Below, in pieces: positions 1-8,201 of a stretch of DNA of 64,000 nt. This stretch comes from Anaerolineaceae bacterium (GTDB taxonomy: Bacteria > Chloroflexota > Anaerolineae > Anaerolineales > Anaerolineaceae): NCBI GenBank assembly GCA_003524305.1, contig DQHW01000033.1, forward strand, positions 3,269 to 67,268, given 5' to 3'. Positions within the stretch are counted from its first letter, which is position 1, and each line of letters opens with the position of its first letter. A program made the translations under genes and the position numbers. The notes beneath the pieces are model-generated. The model had not been told where the DNA came from. It did no database searches and saw nothing but the letters and a program-made list of their open reading frames with translations.

Positions 1-2078
1 ACCGCAACGATCTGGATGACCAGCTTTTTGGCACCTTTTCCCTTTGTTCCGACCTTTTACGTCAAAAACCCGTCCAGGCTTCCAGTCACGAAGACCTGAT
101 TCACAAACTTAGTACATCTGCTGCGGGTGGCGTCTTTTTCACCACCATTCAAAAATTTCTTCCACCCCAAGGTTCCAGGCAATCCGGTGTTTTAACTGAG
201 CGCAGCAACATTGTGGTCATTGCCGATGAAGCCCACCGCTCTCAGTACGATTTTATCGATGGCTTCGCCGCCCACATGCGAAATGCCCTCCCCAACGCTT
301 CATTCATTGGTTTTACCGGCACCCCCATTGAACTGCGCGACAGCAACACCCGCGCAGTCTTTGGTGATTACATTAGCATTTACGACATCCAGCAGGCCGT
401 TCTCGATGGCGCCACTGTCCCAATTTATTATGAAGGTCGCCTGGCCAAGCTGGAGCTCAAGGAAAAGGAAAAACCCCACCTTGATGATGACTTTGAAGAA
501 GCCACCGAGGGGGAGGAGATAGACAAGAAGGAAAGGCTCAAGACTAAATGGGCTGCTCTTGAAGCCATTGTCGGTGCCGACCACCGCATCAAGACAATTG
601 CCCGCGATTTCAGCCAGCATTTCCAGCAGCGCCTCGCCGCCATGGAGGGGAAGGTCATGTTTGTCTGTATGAGTCGCCGCATTTGCATTGACCTATACAA
701 AGCCATAGTTGAACTTCACCCCGATTGGCATTCTGACGACCCGGCCAAAGGCAAAATTAAGATCGTCATGACTGGCTCAGCCACCGATCCGTTGGAGTGG
801 CAGTCCTACATCCACAACAAGTCTGGCCGTGAAGCCCTCGCCAAACGCTTTAAGGAACCCTCTGATCCGCTTCAAATCGTCATCGTCCGCGACATGTGGC
901 TGACCGGGTTTGACGTTCCGCCCCTGCACACCATGTATGTAGACAAACCCATGCGCGGCCACGGACTCATGCAGGCCATTGCTCGTGTCAACCGTGTTTT
1001 CAAAGATAAGCCCGGCGGACTCATTGTCGATTACCTCGGTCTGGCCGACCAATTGCGTAAAGCCCTCGCCACCTATACCGAAAGCGGCGGGTTGGGCTCA
1101 ACGGCCATCAACCAACAACAGGCAGTTGATGTATTAAAGCGAGAGGTTGAAATTTGCCGGGGTCTCTTCCATAAATTTAATTGGTCAAAATGGTCTTCAC
1201 CAATCCCCGCTGAACGTTTATCCGTTCTTCCATTGGCTATGGAACACATCCTTGCCCAGGAGGATGGTCGCACCCGCTTAATGGATACAGTTGCCAGAAT
1301 CACCAGTTCCTTTGCTCTTTCCGTCCCCAATGAAAAAGCCATGGCTATCAGTGAAGAGGTGGGCTTTTATCAGGCTGTAAGAGGTGCCTTAGCAAAGATC
1401 ACCGTTGAAGGTGCTCGATTTACCGATGACATCGAACATGCCATCCAGCAAATTGTCTCGCGTGCAGTGGCATCCGATGAAGTCATAGATATCTTCTCAG
1501 CTGCTGGTTTGAAAAAACCGATGATATCGCTGCTCTCAGACGAGTTTCTTGAGGAAGTTTCCAATATGCCTCAGCGCAATCTCGCCTTTGAATTATTGCG
1601 TAAATTGCTTAATGACGAAATCAAAAGCCGCTCAAGGCGAAACCTTGTGCAATCCCGTTCATTTGCTGAAATGCTTGAAAAGACCATCCGCGCTTATCAA
1701 AATCGCGCCATTGAAACTGCTCAGGTCATTGATGAATTGATCCAATTGGCGAAAGAAATGAGAGAAGCCAATCAGCGCGGTGAAAAACTTAACCTCACCG
1801 AAGATGAATTGGCTTTTTATGATGCCCTCGAAGTTAATGACAGCGCAGTAAAAGTGTTGGGTGATGAAAACCTCAAGATCATCGCGCGTGAGTTGGTCGA
1901 AACCGTCCGTAATAACGTCACCATCGATTGGACGGTTAAAGAGAGTGTCCGAGCCAAACTGCGTGTTTTAGTCAAAAGAATCCTTCGTAGATATGGCTAT
2001 CCACCTGATCTTCAAGAGAAAGCTACTTTGACCGTTCTTGAACAAGCCGAGTTGATCGCCAAAGATTGGGCAGAATAA
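1..2078 (+). CDS. hsdR: Type I restriction enzyme R subunit (5'-truncated by window)
   Basis: This is the ATP-driven DNA translocase/endonuclease subunit of a type I restriction-modification complex. The reading frame is open from base 3, so the start codon and the N-terminal nuclease domain lie outside the window; about 690 residues are visible. Helicase motif II reads [12 protein letters not shown] (bases about 219-254), followed by FTGTP (motif III) and QAIARVNR (motif VI). The C-terminal third has the helical character of the DUF3387 region typical of HsdR. The gene ends cleanly with TAA. No hsdM or hsdS is seen downstream, so they must lie upstream or be absent. A GTG at 213 inside the DEAH motif is not a real start. 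Family assignment is firm; target specificity cannot be inferred. Confidence 0.95.
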   Translation, partial: RNDLDDQLFGTFSLCSDLLRQKPVQASSHEDLIHKLSTSAAGGVFFTTIQKFLPPQGSRQSGVLTERSNIVVIADEAHRSQYDFIDGFAAHMRNALPNASFIGFTGTPIELRDSNTRAVFGDYISIYDIQQAVLDGATVPIYYEGRLAKLELKEKEKPHLDDDFEEATEGEEIDKKERLKTKWAALEAIVGADHRIKTIARDFSQHFQQRLAAMEGKVMFVCMSRRICIDLYKAIVELHPDWHSDDPAKGKIKIVMTGSATDPLEWQSYIHNKSGREALAKRFKEPSDPLQIVIVRDMWLTGFDVPPLHTMYVDKPMRGHGLMQAIARVNRVFKDKPGGLIVDYLGLADQLRKALATYTESGGLGSTAINQQQAVDVLKREVEICRGLFHKFNWSKWSSPIPAERLSVLPLAMEHILAQEDGRTRLMDTVARITSSFALSVPNEKAMAISEEVGFYQAVRGALAKITVEGARFTDDIEHAIQQIVSRAVASDEVIDIFSAAGLKKPMISLLSDEFLEEVSNMPQRNLAFELLRKLLNDEIKSRSRRNLVQSRSFAEMLEKTIRAYQNRAIETAQVIDELIQLAKEMREANQRGEKLNLTEDELAFYDALEVNDSAVKVLGDENLKIIARELVETVRNNVTIDWTVKESVRAKLRVLVKRILRRYGYPPDLQEKATLTVLEQAELIAKDWAE

Positions 2079-2172
2079 TCCTTTTCGTTTAAAGATTTTT
2101 TAGTGTTTTTCGTGTATTTCGTGGTTAATCCGATCTTGGGTTTTTTAAACAAAGATCTGTATTTTCCCCCTT

Positions 2173-2269
2173 ACAAAATACGTGTGGTTTATCAATTCTA
2201 AATTTATCCTATGTGATATTGACAATATACGTGTGGTTTGTCAATTCTTAAATTTTCGAAATGATATTG
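2173..2269. repeat. Two tandem copies of a ~49-base dyad-containing unit
   Basis: The units 2173-2221 and 2222-2269 share ACGTGTGGTTT(A/G)TCAATTCT and end in GATATTG. The second contains a perfect inverted repeat, ATTGACAA (2218-2225) and TTGTCAAT (2238-2245), separated by 12 bases. They sit directly upstream of a good promoter, so an operator role is likely but inferred. Confidence 0.6.
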
Positions 2270-2295
2270 ACAAACTAGAACATTAGTGCTATTTT
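2267..2295 (+). promoter_or_regulatory. Sigma70-like promoter for the 2507 gene
   Basis: The -35 box TTGACA (2267-2272) and the -10 box TATTTT (2290-2295) are separated by exactly 17 bases. The -35 box overlaps the end of the tandem dyad units, as expected for a repressible promoter. About 210 bases separate it from the start codon at 2507. Confidence 0.45.
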
Positions 2296-2506
2296 AACAC
2301 TATTACCCGTTCTTACTGGTTCATTCTCAATAAATTATTATTTTTTCGTGTGTTTCGTCTTTTCGTGGCGCGGTCTTTGCGCCCCCGAGCGAAGCTAGAG
2401 GTGAGCGAGACTAGGGGGTGCGCCCCATGTGTCCCTCTTCTTTTTGAGGGCGAGCTCATGTTCGTAGAGCGAGAGGGGTAAGCACTTTAACAAAAGGACT
2501 AATAAA

Positions 2507-3307
2507 ATGACATCCCTTCCCCCAAATGAAAATGATTTTGAAGGAGACCCCTGTTCAGTCTGTACACTAATTGATTGCACTGGCTGTCTCAACCAACCCG
2601 ACGATGACCGAACCTATGTCAACGGTGAAGTTGCTGCTTTAAATCGCCATGTCAATGCGAGTAGAAAAAAACTTCCGCCAGAGTTCCAACCCCGGGGTGA
2701 TAATGATGACGATGACGAATCCTTGTTACCTCCTGCGCCTAGGCCATTCCAACCTCATCCCCCCAGGTGCATTGACGTGAAACCAAAAGTAAAAAAGGCC
2801 TCGCCATCCTCTGCGTCTCCGCAAACTGAAAAACGAAAACCCGGTGCGCCCAAGGGCAACCTCAACGCACTCAAACACGGCATCTACATTAGCGGCCAAA
2901 GCGTCAGAAATATCACCCCCATGGAACGTGCCAAATTGGGCGATCTCCATGATTTGATCGACCACGTCAAAACCTACATCGATAAAGTCTACGAAAACGG
3001 TCTGACACTCAAATCCACCGAAGAAATGAACGACACCCTCAAACGGATCACCTCGGCATCCGTTGCCCTGACTCGCTTGTTGCACACCCAGGATGCACTC
3101 ATGTTTTCCAGCGTCCCATATGAGTTTAGTGGTGAAACCCGTGCCAAAACAATCAAATTGCTTAGTTACTACCAAAAACAACAAGACCTCTATCGGGAAA
3201 TCACCAACCCTGTGCCCGAACCAGATCAAATATCCACTGGTGAACCTTTGCCCAAACAAAATCAAGAAACTGCTGGTGATCCTTTGCCCGAACAAAATCA
3301 AGAATAA
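2507..3307 (+). CDS. Hypothetical acidic protein with CxxC pairs and GAPKGN motif
   Basis: I do not recognise a named function. The 266-residue product has a Cys cluster near the N-terminus (C16, C19, C24, C27: CxxC-x4-CxxC, possibly metal-binding), a Pro/Asp-rich low-complexity stretch, then GAPKGNLNALKHG at about residues 112-124, a basic motif seen in many phage- or mobile-element-associated hypothetical proteins. A helical domain follows (about 130-225). The last 35 residues are a 12-residue repeat (bases 3201-3308). Start: ATG with AAAGGA about 10 bases upstream. There is no signal peptide or membrane segment, so it is probably cytoplasmic and perhaps nucleic-acid binding. It follows hsdR, but the large gap and its own promoter argue against one operon. 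Confidence 0.75.
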   Translation: MTSLPPNENDFEGDPCSVCTLIDCTGCLNQPDDDRTYVNGEVAALNRHVNASRKKLPPEFQPRGDNDDDDESLLPPAPRPFQPHPPRCIDVKPKVKKASPSSASPQTEKRKPGAPKGNLNALKHGIYISGQSVRNITPMERAKLGDLHDLIDHVKTYIDKVYENGLTLKSTEEMNDTLKRITSASVALTRLLHTQDALMFSSVPYEFSGETRAKTIKLLSYYQKQQDLYREITNPVPEPDQISTGEPLPKQNQETAGDPLPEQNQE

Positions 3308-3308
3308 T
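3201..3308 (+). repeat. 36-base tandem repeat (3 copies) inside the 2507 gene
   Basis: Three units with a 36-base period encode NPVPEPDQISTG, EPLPKQNQETAG and DPLPEQNQE. Units 2 and 3 (from 3237 and 3273) are nearly identical at DNA level, sharing CCTTTGCCC and CAAAATCAAGAA, so the last duplication is recent. Confidence 0.8.
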
Positions 3309-3391
3309 TGTTTTGAATTGTTTTTGATTTAACGTAAAAAAAACAATTAATTTTACGCCAATGAAAATGAAAGGCTGTTCCAATCGCGAGT

Positions 3392-3499
3392 GGGCGATTC
3401 GTGAATCGCCCCTACAAGGATAATATATGGTGGTTTGTAGATGGATGGAATGATCCGAATCACGAGTGGGCGAGCCGCAGCTCGCCCTTACAAGAAACG
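3392..3499 (+). repeat. Palindromic repeat pair ending in C(C/T)TACAAG
   Basis: Copy 1: GGGCGATTC (3392-3400), GT, GAATCGCCC (3403-3411), then CTACAAGGA. Copy 2: GGGCGAGC (3468-3475), CGCA, GCTCGCCC (3480-3487), then TTACAAGAAACG. The copies are 76 bases apart. The stem bases differ but pair perfectly, and the tail is conserved. The same family recurs at 5372-5477 and 21118-21140. Confidence 0.8.
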
Positions 3500-3509
3500 T
3501 TATTCTGCT

Positions 3510-4421
3510 TTATAGATTTGTTTGTTTTTTTGAATTTAATTTTTCGTGCATTTCGTGTTTTTCGTGGCGCGAACTTTGCGCCCCTGAGCCGCAACGCGGC
3601 GAATGGGGTAAAAGGTTTGGTTTTTCACCAACGAACAACAAATGCTGAGAGTAAGCATGCAGGGCGGTGTCATGCGCGTAGGCATAATTGAGTTTGACCC
3701 AGTACTCCCAGGCCTCGCCTTGGAGGGCGTTGACCGCGTCTTCGTGACCCGAGACGATGCCCTCCAGTCCGAGCAAGTCGAGGGTCGAGAAGCCCTGACC
3801 TTCCATGAGCGGAAGCACCTCGGTGGGCATGATGAAGTAGGCATCGGTGAAACTGTCGTGCGGGGGAGGGTTGACGCCGTCGCGCCAGATGCCTTCCCAC
3901 AGTTCGCGGCGCTCGAAGACGTCATTTGGGTACTTGGCAGCGGCATCCGCAAACACACCGTAGCGGTTGATGAAGGCCGCGAAAAGCAGCCCGCCTGGCT
4001 TGAGCACCCTTTTAGCCTCTTGCACGCAGCGGATGCGGTCTTCGAGCGAGATCAGGTGATACAGCGGACCCATCAGCAGCACGGCGTCAAAGCTGCCGTC
4101 TGTGAAGGCGTTCAGATCCAGCGCGTTGGCGTGGAGGGCGGCGTACAGGCTGACGCCGGCTTCCGCGGCTTTGGCAGCGGCCATCTCGAGGTTAGCCTGG
4201 GCGAGATCGAGCAGCGTCACCGAGTATCCGCGCCGGGAGAGTTCGATGGCGTAGCGTCCCGGTCCGCCGCCGATGTCGAGCACGTCCGCGGGGGCGGGGG
4301 GCAGGGTTTCGTCAAGCGCTTTGAGCGTGAGTGCGAATTCCGTCCGGTGGCGGTCGAGGCGCTCCCATTCGCGTTGGGTGCAGGTGTCGTAGAATCCTTC
4401 GATGTGGGTTTTGGGTGGCAT
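3510..4421 (-). CDS. Class I SAM-dependent methyltransferase
   Basis: The 303-residue product has a Rossmann-fold methyltransferase core: motif I VLDIGGGPGRYAIEL (about residues 46-60), motif II LLDLA, motif IV FDAVLLMGPLYHL and motif V VLKPGGLLFAAFI. Its substrate cannot be told; the family acts on small molecules such as quinones or xenobiotics. The last 35 or so residues, beginning about NLLPHSPRCGSG and running through SRHEKHEMHEK, are encoded by a dispersed intergenic repeat (3539-3613). The native protein probably ended near residue 268 and lost its stop codon. Base composition is clearly more GC-rich than the neighbours, suggesting transfer. Weak ribosome-site signal upstream of ATG 4421. 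Confidence 0.85.
   Translation of the reverse strand: MPPKTHIEGFYDTCTQREWERLDRHRTEFALTLKALDETLPPAPADVLDIGGGPGRYAIELSRRGYSVTLLDLAQANLEMAAAKAAEAGVSLYAALHANALDLNAFTDGSFDAVLLMGPLYHLISLEDRIRCVQEAKRVLKPGGLLFAAFINRYGVFADAAAKYPNDVFERRELWEGIWRDGVNPPPHDSFTDAYFIMPTEVLPLMEGQGFSTLDLLGLEGIVSGHEDAVNALQGEAWEYWVKLNYAYAHDTALHAYSQHLLFVGEKPNLLPHSPRCGSGAQSSRHEKHEMHEKLNSKKQTNL
3539..3613 (+). repeat. Dispersed TTTCGTG/GGCGCG repeat, long form
   Basis: It begins TTTTTCGTGCATTTCGTG, continues with a further TTCGTGGCGCG and GCGCCCCTGAGCCGC, and ends GCGAATGGGGTAAAA. It is related to 2341-2425 and to the reverse-oriented copy at 16362-16421. It overlaps the 3' end of the methyltransferase gene on the opposite strand and codes for that protein's tail. 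Confidence 0.75.
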
Positions 4422-4457
4422 GGTGGGTGTCCTTATATGAAATGGAGGAGAAATGTG

Positions 4458-5324
4458 TTAAAGTCGTAATCTTGCTATGATTTGCCAACTTACAAGTCCC
4501 AAAGAATTAGAGAGTGCATGGGTCGCCATGCTTGATGCAATGGTTTTTGACCGCCAGACCAAAGCCCCAAACACCAAGCCACTCACCGGTATATAAACCC
4601 AAAGAGAAATGAGAGAGCCATTAAGATAGTATAAATGACCAACGATAAATAAAAAGGTTTGAAAAAGCCATATCCAAACGTTTTTCCAACCTGATTTAAG
4701 TAAAAATCCCCAGAGAAATCCGCGAAAAAGGGGCTCTTCCGAAATGGCAGCATTTCCTAATTGGCTAAGAAAATTAAGAGGAATTCCCATCAGATTTTTT
4801 TGGATAGAAAATTGACTTGATGTGTCTATTTGAAATGAAAGGGGATACATTAAGAGAAGGTCCAATAACAGACCGAAGACTAACCCTAGCCCAAGCCATG
4901 CAAGACTGGTTTTTGTGATTCCAGGTAAAGAAGTTCGACTGCAACGGAGTGCGATGATTAATCCGATGGCAATGAGCCAAAATGAAAAACCTGGCCAATT
5001 TGGAAAAGCTAATGGATTTCTGGTACTTCCCATCAGAAACATAACAACTGTCGATAAAGGTTTGAACACAATGATGATGATCAAGCTCAATTTATCAATA
5101 TGGAAATCTGCCAGGTGATTTCTTTCCCAATAAATTAAGCAGGCAATGAGCAAGTAAGTTCCTATTTCATATACTGGTATTAGCCATATTGGATAAGCAA
5201 ACATGGCTATCCCCGTCAGAAAAGGCAGGCGCAAAAACAGTAAACCACCCAGCAGGCACCACGCCACGATCTTATGAGTTTTTTGATTTGCAGGTTCGAT
5301 TTCAGAGAGATTGGAGGTATTCAT
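4458..5324 (-). CDS. CPBP-family intramembrane metalloprotease
   Basis: The 288-residue polytopic membrane protein belongs to the CAAX-protease/bacteriocin-processing (Abi) family. About seven to eight hydrophobic segments are visible. The diagnostic motif 1 reads SEEPLFRGFLWGFL (paired Glu plus Arg), motif 2 is FIVGHLYYL (His), and motif 3 contains the His of MATHALSN. These residues form the Glu/His catalytic site of the family. The natural substrate is unknown; roles include prenyl-protein cleavage or immunity to self-made peptides. The start ATG (5322-5324) follows AAGGGG. It is more AT-rich than the methyltransferase downstream, 36 bases away on the same strand; they may be co-transcribed although their origins look different. 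Confidence 0.85.
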   Translation of the reverse strand: MNTSNLSEIEPANQKTHKIVAWCLLGGLLFLRLPFLTGIAMFAYPIWLIPVYEIGTYLLIACLIYWERNHLADFHIDKLSLIIIIVFKPLSTVVMFLMGSTRNPLAFPNWPGFSFWLIAIGLIIALRCSRTSLPGITKTSLAWLGLGLVFGLLLDLLLMYPLSFQIDTSSQFSIQKNLMGIPLNFLSQLGNAAISEEPLFRGFLWGFLLKSGWKNVWIWLFQTFLFIVGHLYYLNGSLISLWVYIPVSGLVFGALVWRSKTIASSMATHALSNSLGLVSWQIIARLRL

Positions 5325-5371
5325 TTCTTTCCCCTTGATGGACTATAGATTGGTTGATCCGATATATTGGT

Positions 5372-5477
5372 GGACGACCTACCGGTCGCCCTTACAAGAA
5401 AGTTATGTGATGGTTCGTAGAGCGAATGGTTTTCCTGATTTTGCGAGGGCGCATGCAATGCGCCCCTACAAGAAACG
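5372..5477 (+). repeat. Second palindromic repeat pair ending in C(C/T)TACAAGAAA
   Basis: Copy 3: GGACGACC (5372-5379), TACC, GGTCGCCC (5384-5391), then TTACAAGAAAG. Copy 4: GGGCGCAT (5447-5454), GCA, ATGCGCCC (5458-5465), then CTACAAGAAACG. The spacing of 75 bases matches the pair at 3392/3468, and orientation is the same. A TTTCGTG-type repeat follows at 5517 just as one follows the first pair. Confidence 0.8.
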
Positions 5478-5516
5478 CGTTTCTACTTTCTGGTCTTTTT
5501 TGCTTTTTTGATTTTC

Positions 5517-5550
5517 TTATTCGTGTTTTTTGTGTGGTTCGTGGTTAAAA
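5517..5550 (+). repeat. Dispersed TTTCGTG repeat, short form
   Basis: It reads TTATTCGTGTTTTTTGTG then GGTTCGTGGTTAAAA, immediately past the 3' end of the mgtC-like gene on the other strand. The T-rich stretch before it resembles that before the copy at 3539. Confidence 0.65.
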
Positions 5551-5554
5551 GGGT

Positions 5555-6223
5555 TTAATTCAAACGATATTTGGTCACACCTGCGATGGTTTTCAAGCCG
5601 TCTCGAATATCAATCATGGGGTCTTTTTCCATGGTTTTGACCACCAGGGTGACGGAATGCATATCGGTGGTGATGTCATTCTCAACGGTGACAGAGAGAA
5701 CCTTTTTCTTCATCTTGGCAAACAGATTGAGCAGGTCTTCAACCAGAGCGGGGTTGGCGTGGGCAGATACATAAATATTGACGGTCTCATACGAATGGAT
5801 CCATTTTTTCTCAAGCACGTTGAGCAGCACGAGGATGATGAGCAGCATGGCGGTGGTGGCCAGACCGGCGACGTAATGACCGGCGCCGATCGCCAGACCC
5901 ACCACGGCAATGGTCCACAGCGAGGTGGCGGTGGTGAGGCCTTTGACGCTGGTGCCGTAACGCAAAATGGCGCCCGCGCCCAAAAAGCCGATACCCGAAA
6001 TCACCTGGGCAGCCAGACGGCCTGGGTCGCCGTTGGGTACAAATGCGGTGAACTGCATGGCGATATTGATCGAAATGGTCATCGCCAGGCACGAGCCAAT
6101 GGCGAGAATCGTATGTGTGCGCAGCCCGGCGGGCTGATTTTGGCGTTCTCTTTCAAAGCCCACCAGCATACCCAGTGCGGCTGCAATGCCCAATCTAATG
6201 ATAATTTCCAATTCTGGAATCAT
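5555..6223 (-). CDS. MgtC/SapB-family membrane protein
   Basis: The 222-residue product carries the MgtC core: an N-terminal helix followed by GMLVGFERERQNQPAGLRTH (about residues 19-38), a family hallmark, then hydrophobic segments with GIGFLGAGAILRYG and GLTTATSLWTIAVVGLAIGAG. A soluble ACT-like C-terminal domain (about 145-222) follows. MgtC proteins aid growth at low magnesium and, in pathogens, inhibit the F1F0 ATPase; here the role is unproven. The ATG follows GAGG at good spacing. It lies 35 bases downstream of ribF on the same strand and may be read through from it. Confidence 0.9.
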   Translation of the reverse strand: MIPELEIIIRLGIAAALGMLVGFERERQNQPAGLRTHTILAIGSCLAMTISINIAMQFTAFVPNGDPGRLAAQVISGIGFLGAGAILRYGTSVKGLTTATSLWTIAVVGLAIGAGHYVAGLATTAMLLIILVLLNVLEKKWIHSYETVNIYVSAHANPALVEDLLNLFAKMKKKVLSVTVENDITTDMHSVTLVVKTMEKDPMIDIRDGLKTIAGVTKYRLN

Positions 6224-6258
6224 ATCAACCTCAATTCAAACTTTTTTCAATTATAGCG

Positions 6259-7206
6259 CTAATGCATTGTTGTGTTGTAAGTGTCAGAATTAAACAGTTC
6301 GCGGGTTTTATGAATATCTTTCTGAATTTGAGCCACCAGTTCTTTGGAAGACTCAAACTTAATCTCGGGGCGCAGGTAATCAATGAACTCCAGCGCCAGG
6401 TCCTGGCCGTAAAGCTGCTCGTTGAGATCGAGGATGTGCGGTTCGATCCGCGGCACGGGCAGCGGATTATCAAAGGTGGGGCGCACGCCGATATTGGTCA
6501 CCGAGGCGTAGCTCTTGCCGTTGACCAGCGCGCGGGTAACATACACGCCGTTGCCCGGGATAAGCCTTTCGGGTTGATGGTCGAGGTTGGCAGTAGGTAC
6601 GCCAAGGCCGGTGCCGCGGTGTTCGCCGTGCACGACTTTGCCGCTGAGCTTGTAGGGGCGTCCGAGTTTTTGGGCAGCCGGTTTGACCCGGCCTTCAAGC
6701 AGGTCCGTGCGCACCTGGCTGGAAGAGACCATGCCCTCCGCGTTGGTGATGGGTTGGGCAATCTCGAGCCTGAAATCAAGCTGCGCCGCGATCTCGGTCA
6801 GCTTATGAATGCTGCCTTCGCGGTTTTTGCCGAGCGCGAAATTAGGGCCGACCATCAACCCGTGCAGACCCAGATTCTCTTTCAACCCCTGCATGAATTC
6901 GAGGGCGGTCAGATTGGCGAGTTCATGGCTAAAGTTGAGCGTCAGCACCTCTTCCACGCCGAGGGCGCAGATCAGTTCGCGCCTTTCTTCAGGGGAAGTC
7001 AATGCCCAGGCCAGCGGAGCGCGCTTGAAGAAGGTGGCTGGATGCGGCCAAAAAGTGATGACCAACGCACATGCGTCTTCAGCGTGAGCACGTTCGACCA
7101 GACCCTTGATTAGCGACTGGTGGCCGAGATGCACGCCGTCGAATGAGCCGATGGTGAGCCATGCGTTTTTATAAAGTGAAGCGTCGAAGGGAGCGATAAA
7201 GTCCAT
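6259..7206 (-). CDS. ribF: Bifunctional riboflavin kinase/FAD synthetase
   Basis: RibF phosphorylates riboflavin to FMN and adenylates FMN to FAD in the cytoplasm. The N-terminal nucleotidyltransferase domain shows GSFDGVHLGHQSL (about residues 22-34), the HxGH-type motif of adenylyltransferases, and SSQVRTDLLEG. The C-terminal kinase domain shows GKVVHGEHRGTGLGVPTANL (about 194-213) and later NIGVRPTFD with the Glu of PRIEPHILD. Its 315 residues match the family. No FMN riboswitch-like leader is visible. It lies just after truB, with a terminator-like hairpin in the gap, so it may have its own promoter or depend on readthrough. Confidence 0.97.
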   Translation of the reverse strand: MDFIAPFDASLYKNAWLTIGSFDGVHLGHQSLIKGLVERAHAEDACALVITFWPHPATFFKRAPLAWALTSPEERRELICALGVEEVLTLNFSHELANLTALEFMQGLKENLGLHGLMVGPNFALGKNREGSIHKLTEIAAQLDFRLEIAQPITNAEGMVSSSQVRTDLLEGRVKPAAQKLGRPYKLSGKVVHGEHRGTGLGVPTANLDHQPERLIPGNGVYVTRALVNGKSYASVTNIGVRPTFDNPLPVPRIEPHILDLNEQLYGQDLALEFIDYLRPEIKFESSKELVAQIQKDIHKTRELFNSDTYNTTMH

Positions 7207-7242
7207 GAGCCTATTATATGAGAAAACATGATTAAAAAGAAA

Positions 7243-7265
7243 ATCCCCCCTAAAAGCGGGGGGAT
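7243..7265 (-). terminator. Rho-independent terminator after truB
   Basis: ATCCCCCC (7243-7250) and GGGGGGAT (7258-7265) form an 8-bp stem with a 7-base loop. On the minus strand the stem is followed by TTTTCTTTTTAAT. It lies between truB and ribF and would end the nusA-truB transcript. Confidence 0.75.
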
Positions 7266-7272
7266 GAGCAGA

Positions 7273-8199
7273 CTAGGAGAAAAACACCTTTTTCGGCTGC
7301 CATTCTTTTGTGCCGTCTTCAAGTTCGTCCAGCACGAGGAGGGCCACCAGTTCGCCCTGTTCACTGACTCCGCAGGAGCGCGGGCCGGCGTCAGCAGCGG
7401 CAGGAATGCGGTGTCCGTGGCGGATGGCGTCCATTTGGGCCTGGTCCAGTTCAATGGCCGGCCAATCAGAGAGCGCTTCTGCCGCGGGGATGAGATATTG
7501 GTACCACGAGCCATCCATGAAGGCTTCGTTGAGTTTGCGAAGGGGAACCGCATCTCGCAGGGTGAAGCGTCCGTTCTTGGTGCGCCGCAGCCCGGTGAGG
7601 GTGGCGCCGCATCCCAGGCGTTCGCCCAGGTCGTTAGCCAGCGAGCGCACGTAGGTGCCAGAAGAGCAGTTGACATCAATCACCACTTCAGGCGGCGCCC
7701 ATTCGAGCAGTTCGAGGCTGTAAACATCAATGATGCGGGGAGCCAATTCGACTTCTTCACCGGCACGCGCCATATCGTAGGCTTTCTTACCGCCGACTTT
7801 GATGGCAGAGTAGGGAGGGGGCACCTGTTCGATGCGTCCCACGAACTTCTGTAACTCGGTGTCAAATTGTTCCTCGGTGACATCCACTGGTGAGGATGAT
7901 GTGGTTTTGCCGTCAGCATCAAAAGTATCGGTAGTGGTACCCAGCATGATGACAGCCTGGTAGCGTTTGTCTGAAGCAGAGACATATTCGCTCAAACGAA
8001 CGGCTGGTCCAAGCAAGACGACCAAAACACCCGACGCGCGAGGATCAAGGGTGCCAGTGTGACCCGCACGGCGAATGTTGCTGCCGCGGCGAATCGCCTG
8101 GACGACATCGTGGGAAGTCATGCCGGTTGGCTTGTCTACCACTAAAACCCCCGAAATCGCATTCTTCATGTCAAACTTGTCATTCATCTCATTGCTCAT
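7273..8199 (-). CDS. truB: tRNA pseudouridine(55) synthase
   Basis: TruB isomerises U55 to pseudouridine in the T-loop of tRNAs. The N-terminal core reads GVLVVDKPTGMTSHDVV (about residues 18-34) and AGHTGTLDPRASGVLVV, whose Asp is the catalytic residue; YSAIKVGGKKAYDMAR and SGTYVRSLANDLGE are further family motifs. Its 308 residues include a C-terminal domain of usual size. GGAGGG precedes the ATG. The gene ends the nusA-ylxR-infB-rbfA-nrnA-truB operon, two bases after nrnA, an order known from many bacteria. Confidence 0.97.
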   Translation of the reverse strand: MSNEMNDKFDMKNAISGVLVVDKPTGMTSHDVVQAIRRGSNIRRAGHTGTLDPRASGVLVVLLGPAVRLSEYVSASDKRYQAVIMLGTTTDTFDADGKTTSSSPVDVTEEQFDTELQKFVGRIEQVPPPYSAIKVGGKKAYDMARAGEEVELAPRIIDVYSLELLEWAPPEVVIDVNCSSGTYVRSLANDLGERLGCGATLTGLRRTKNGRFTLRDAVPLRKLNEAFMDGSWYQYLIPAAEALSDWPAIELDQAQMDAIRHGHRIPAAADAGPRSCGVSEQGELVALLVLDELEDGTKEWQPKKVFFS

Positions 8200-8201
8200 A
8201 G

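Larger units (their letters stand above)
2079..2506. other. Intergenic region with repeats and a putative regulated promoter
   Basis: This gap of about 430 bases lies between hsdR and the next gene. It is AT-rich and holds, in order, a copy of the TTTCGTG dispersed repeat (about 2104-2132), two tandem copies of a unit of about 49 bases (2173-2269), a sigma70-like promoter (2267-2295), and a second, longer TTTCGTG/GGCGCG repeat (2341-2425). No convincing open reading frame is seen in it. Confidence 0.7.

Noticed and set aside
3392..3499. CRISPR-like array
   Set aside because: Only two palindromes with different stems; spacing and tails match a dispersed element, and no cas genes are seen.
3642..4469. 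275-codon open frame antisense to the methyltransferase
   Set aside because: It mirrors a GC-rich gene with clear SAM-binding motifs on the other strand, has no ribosome site and no recognisable domain.
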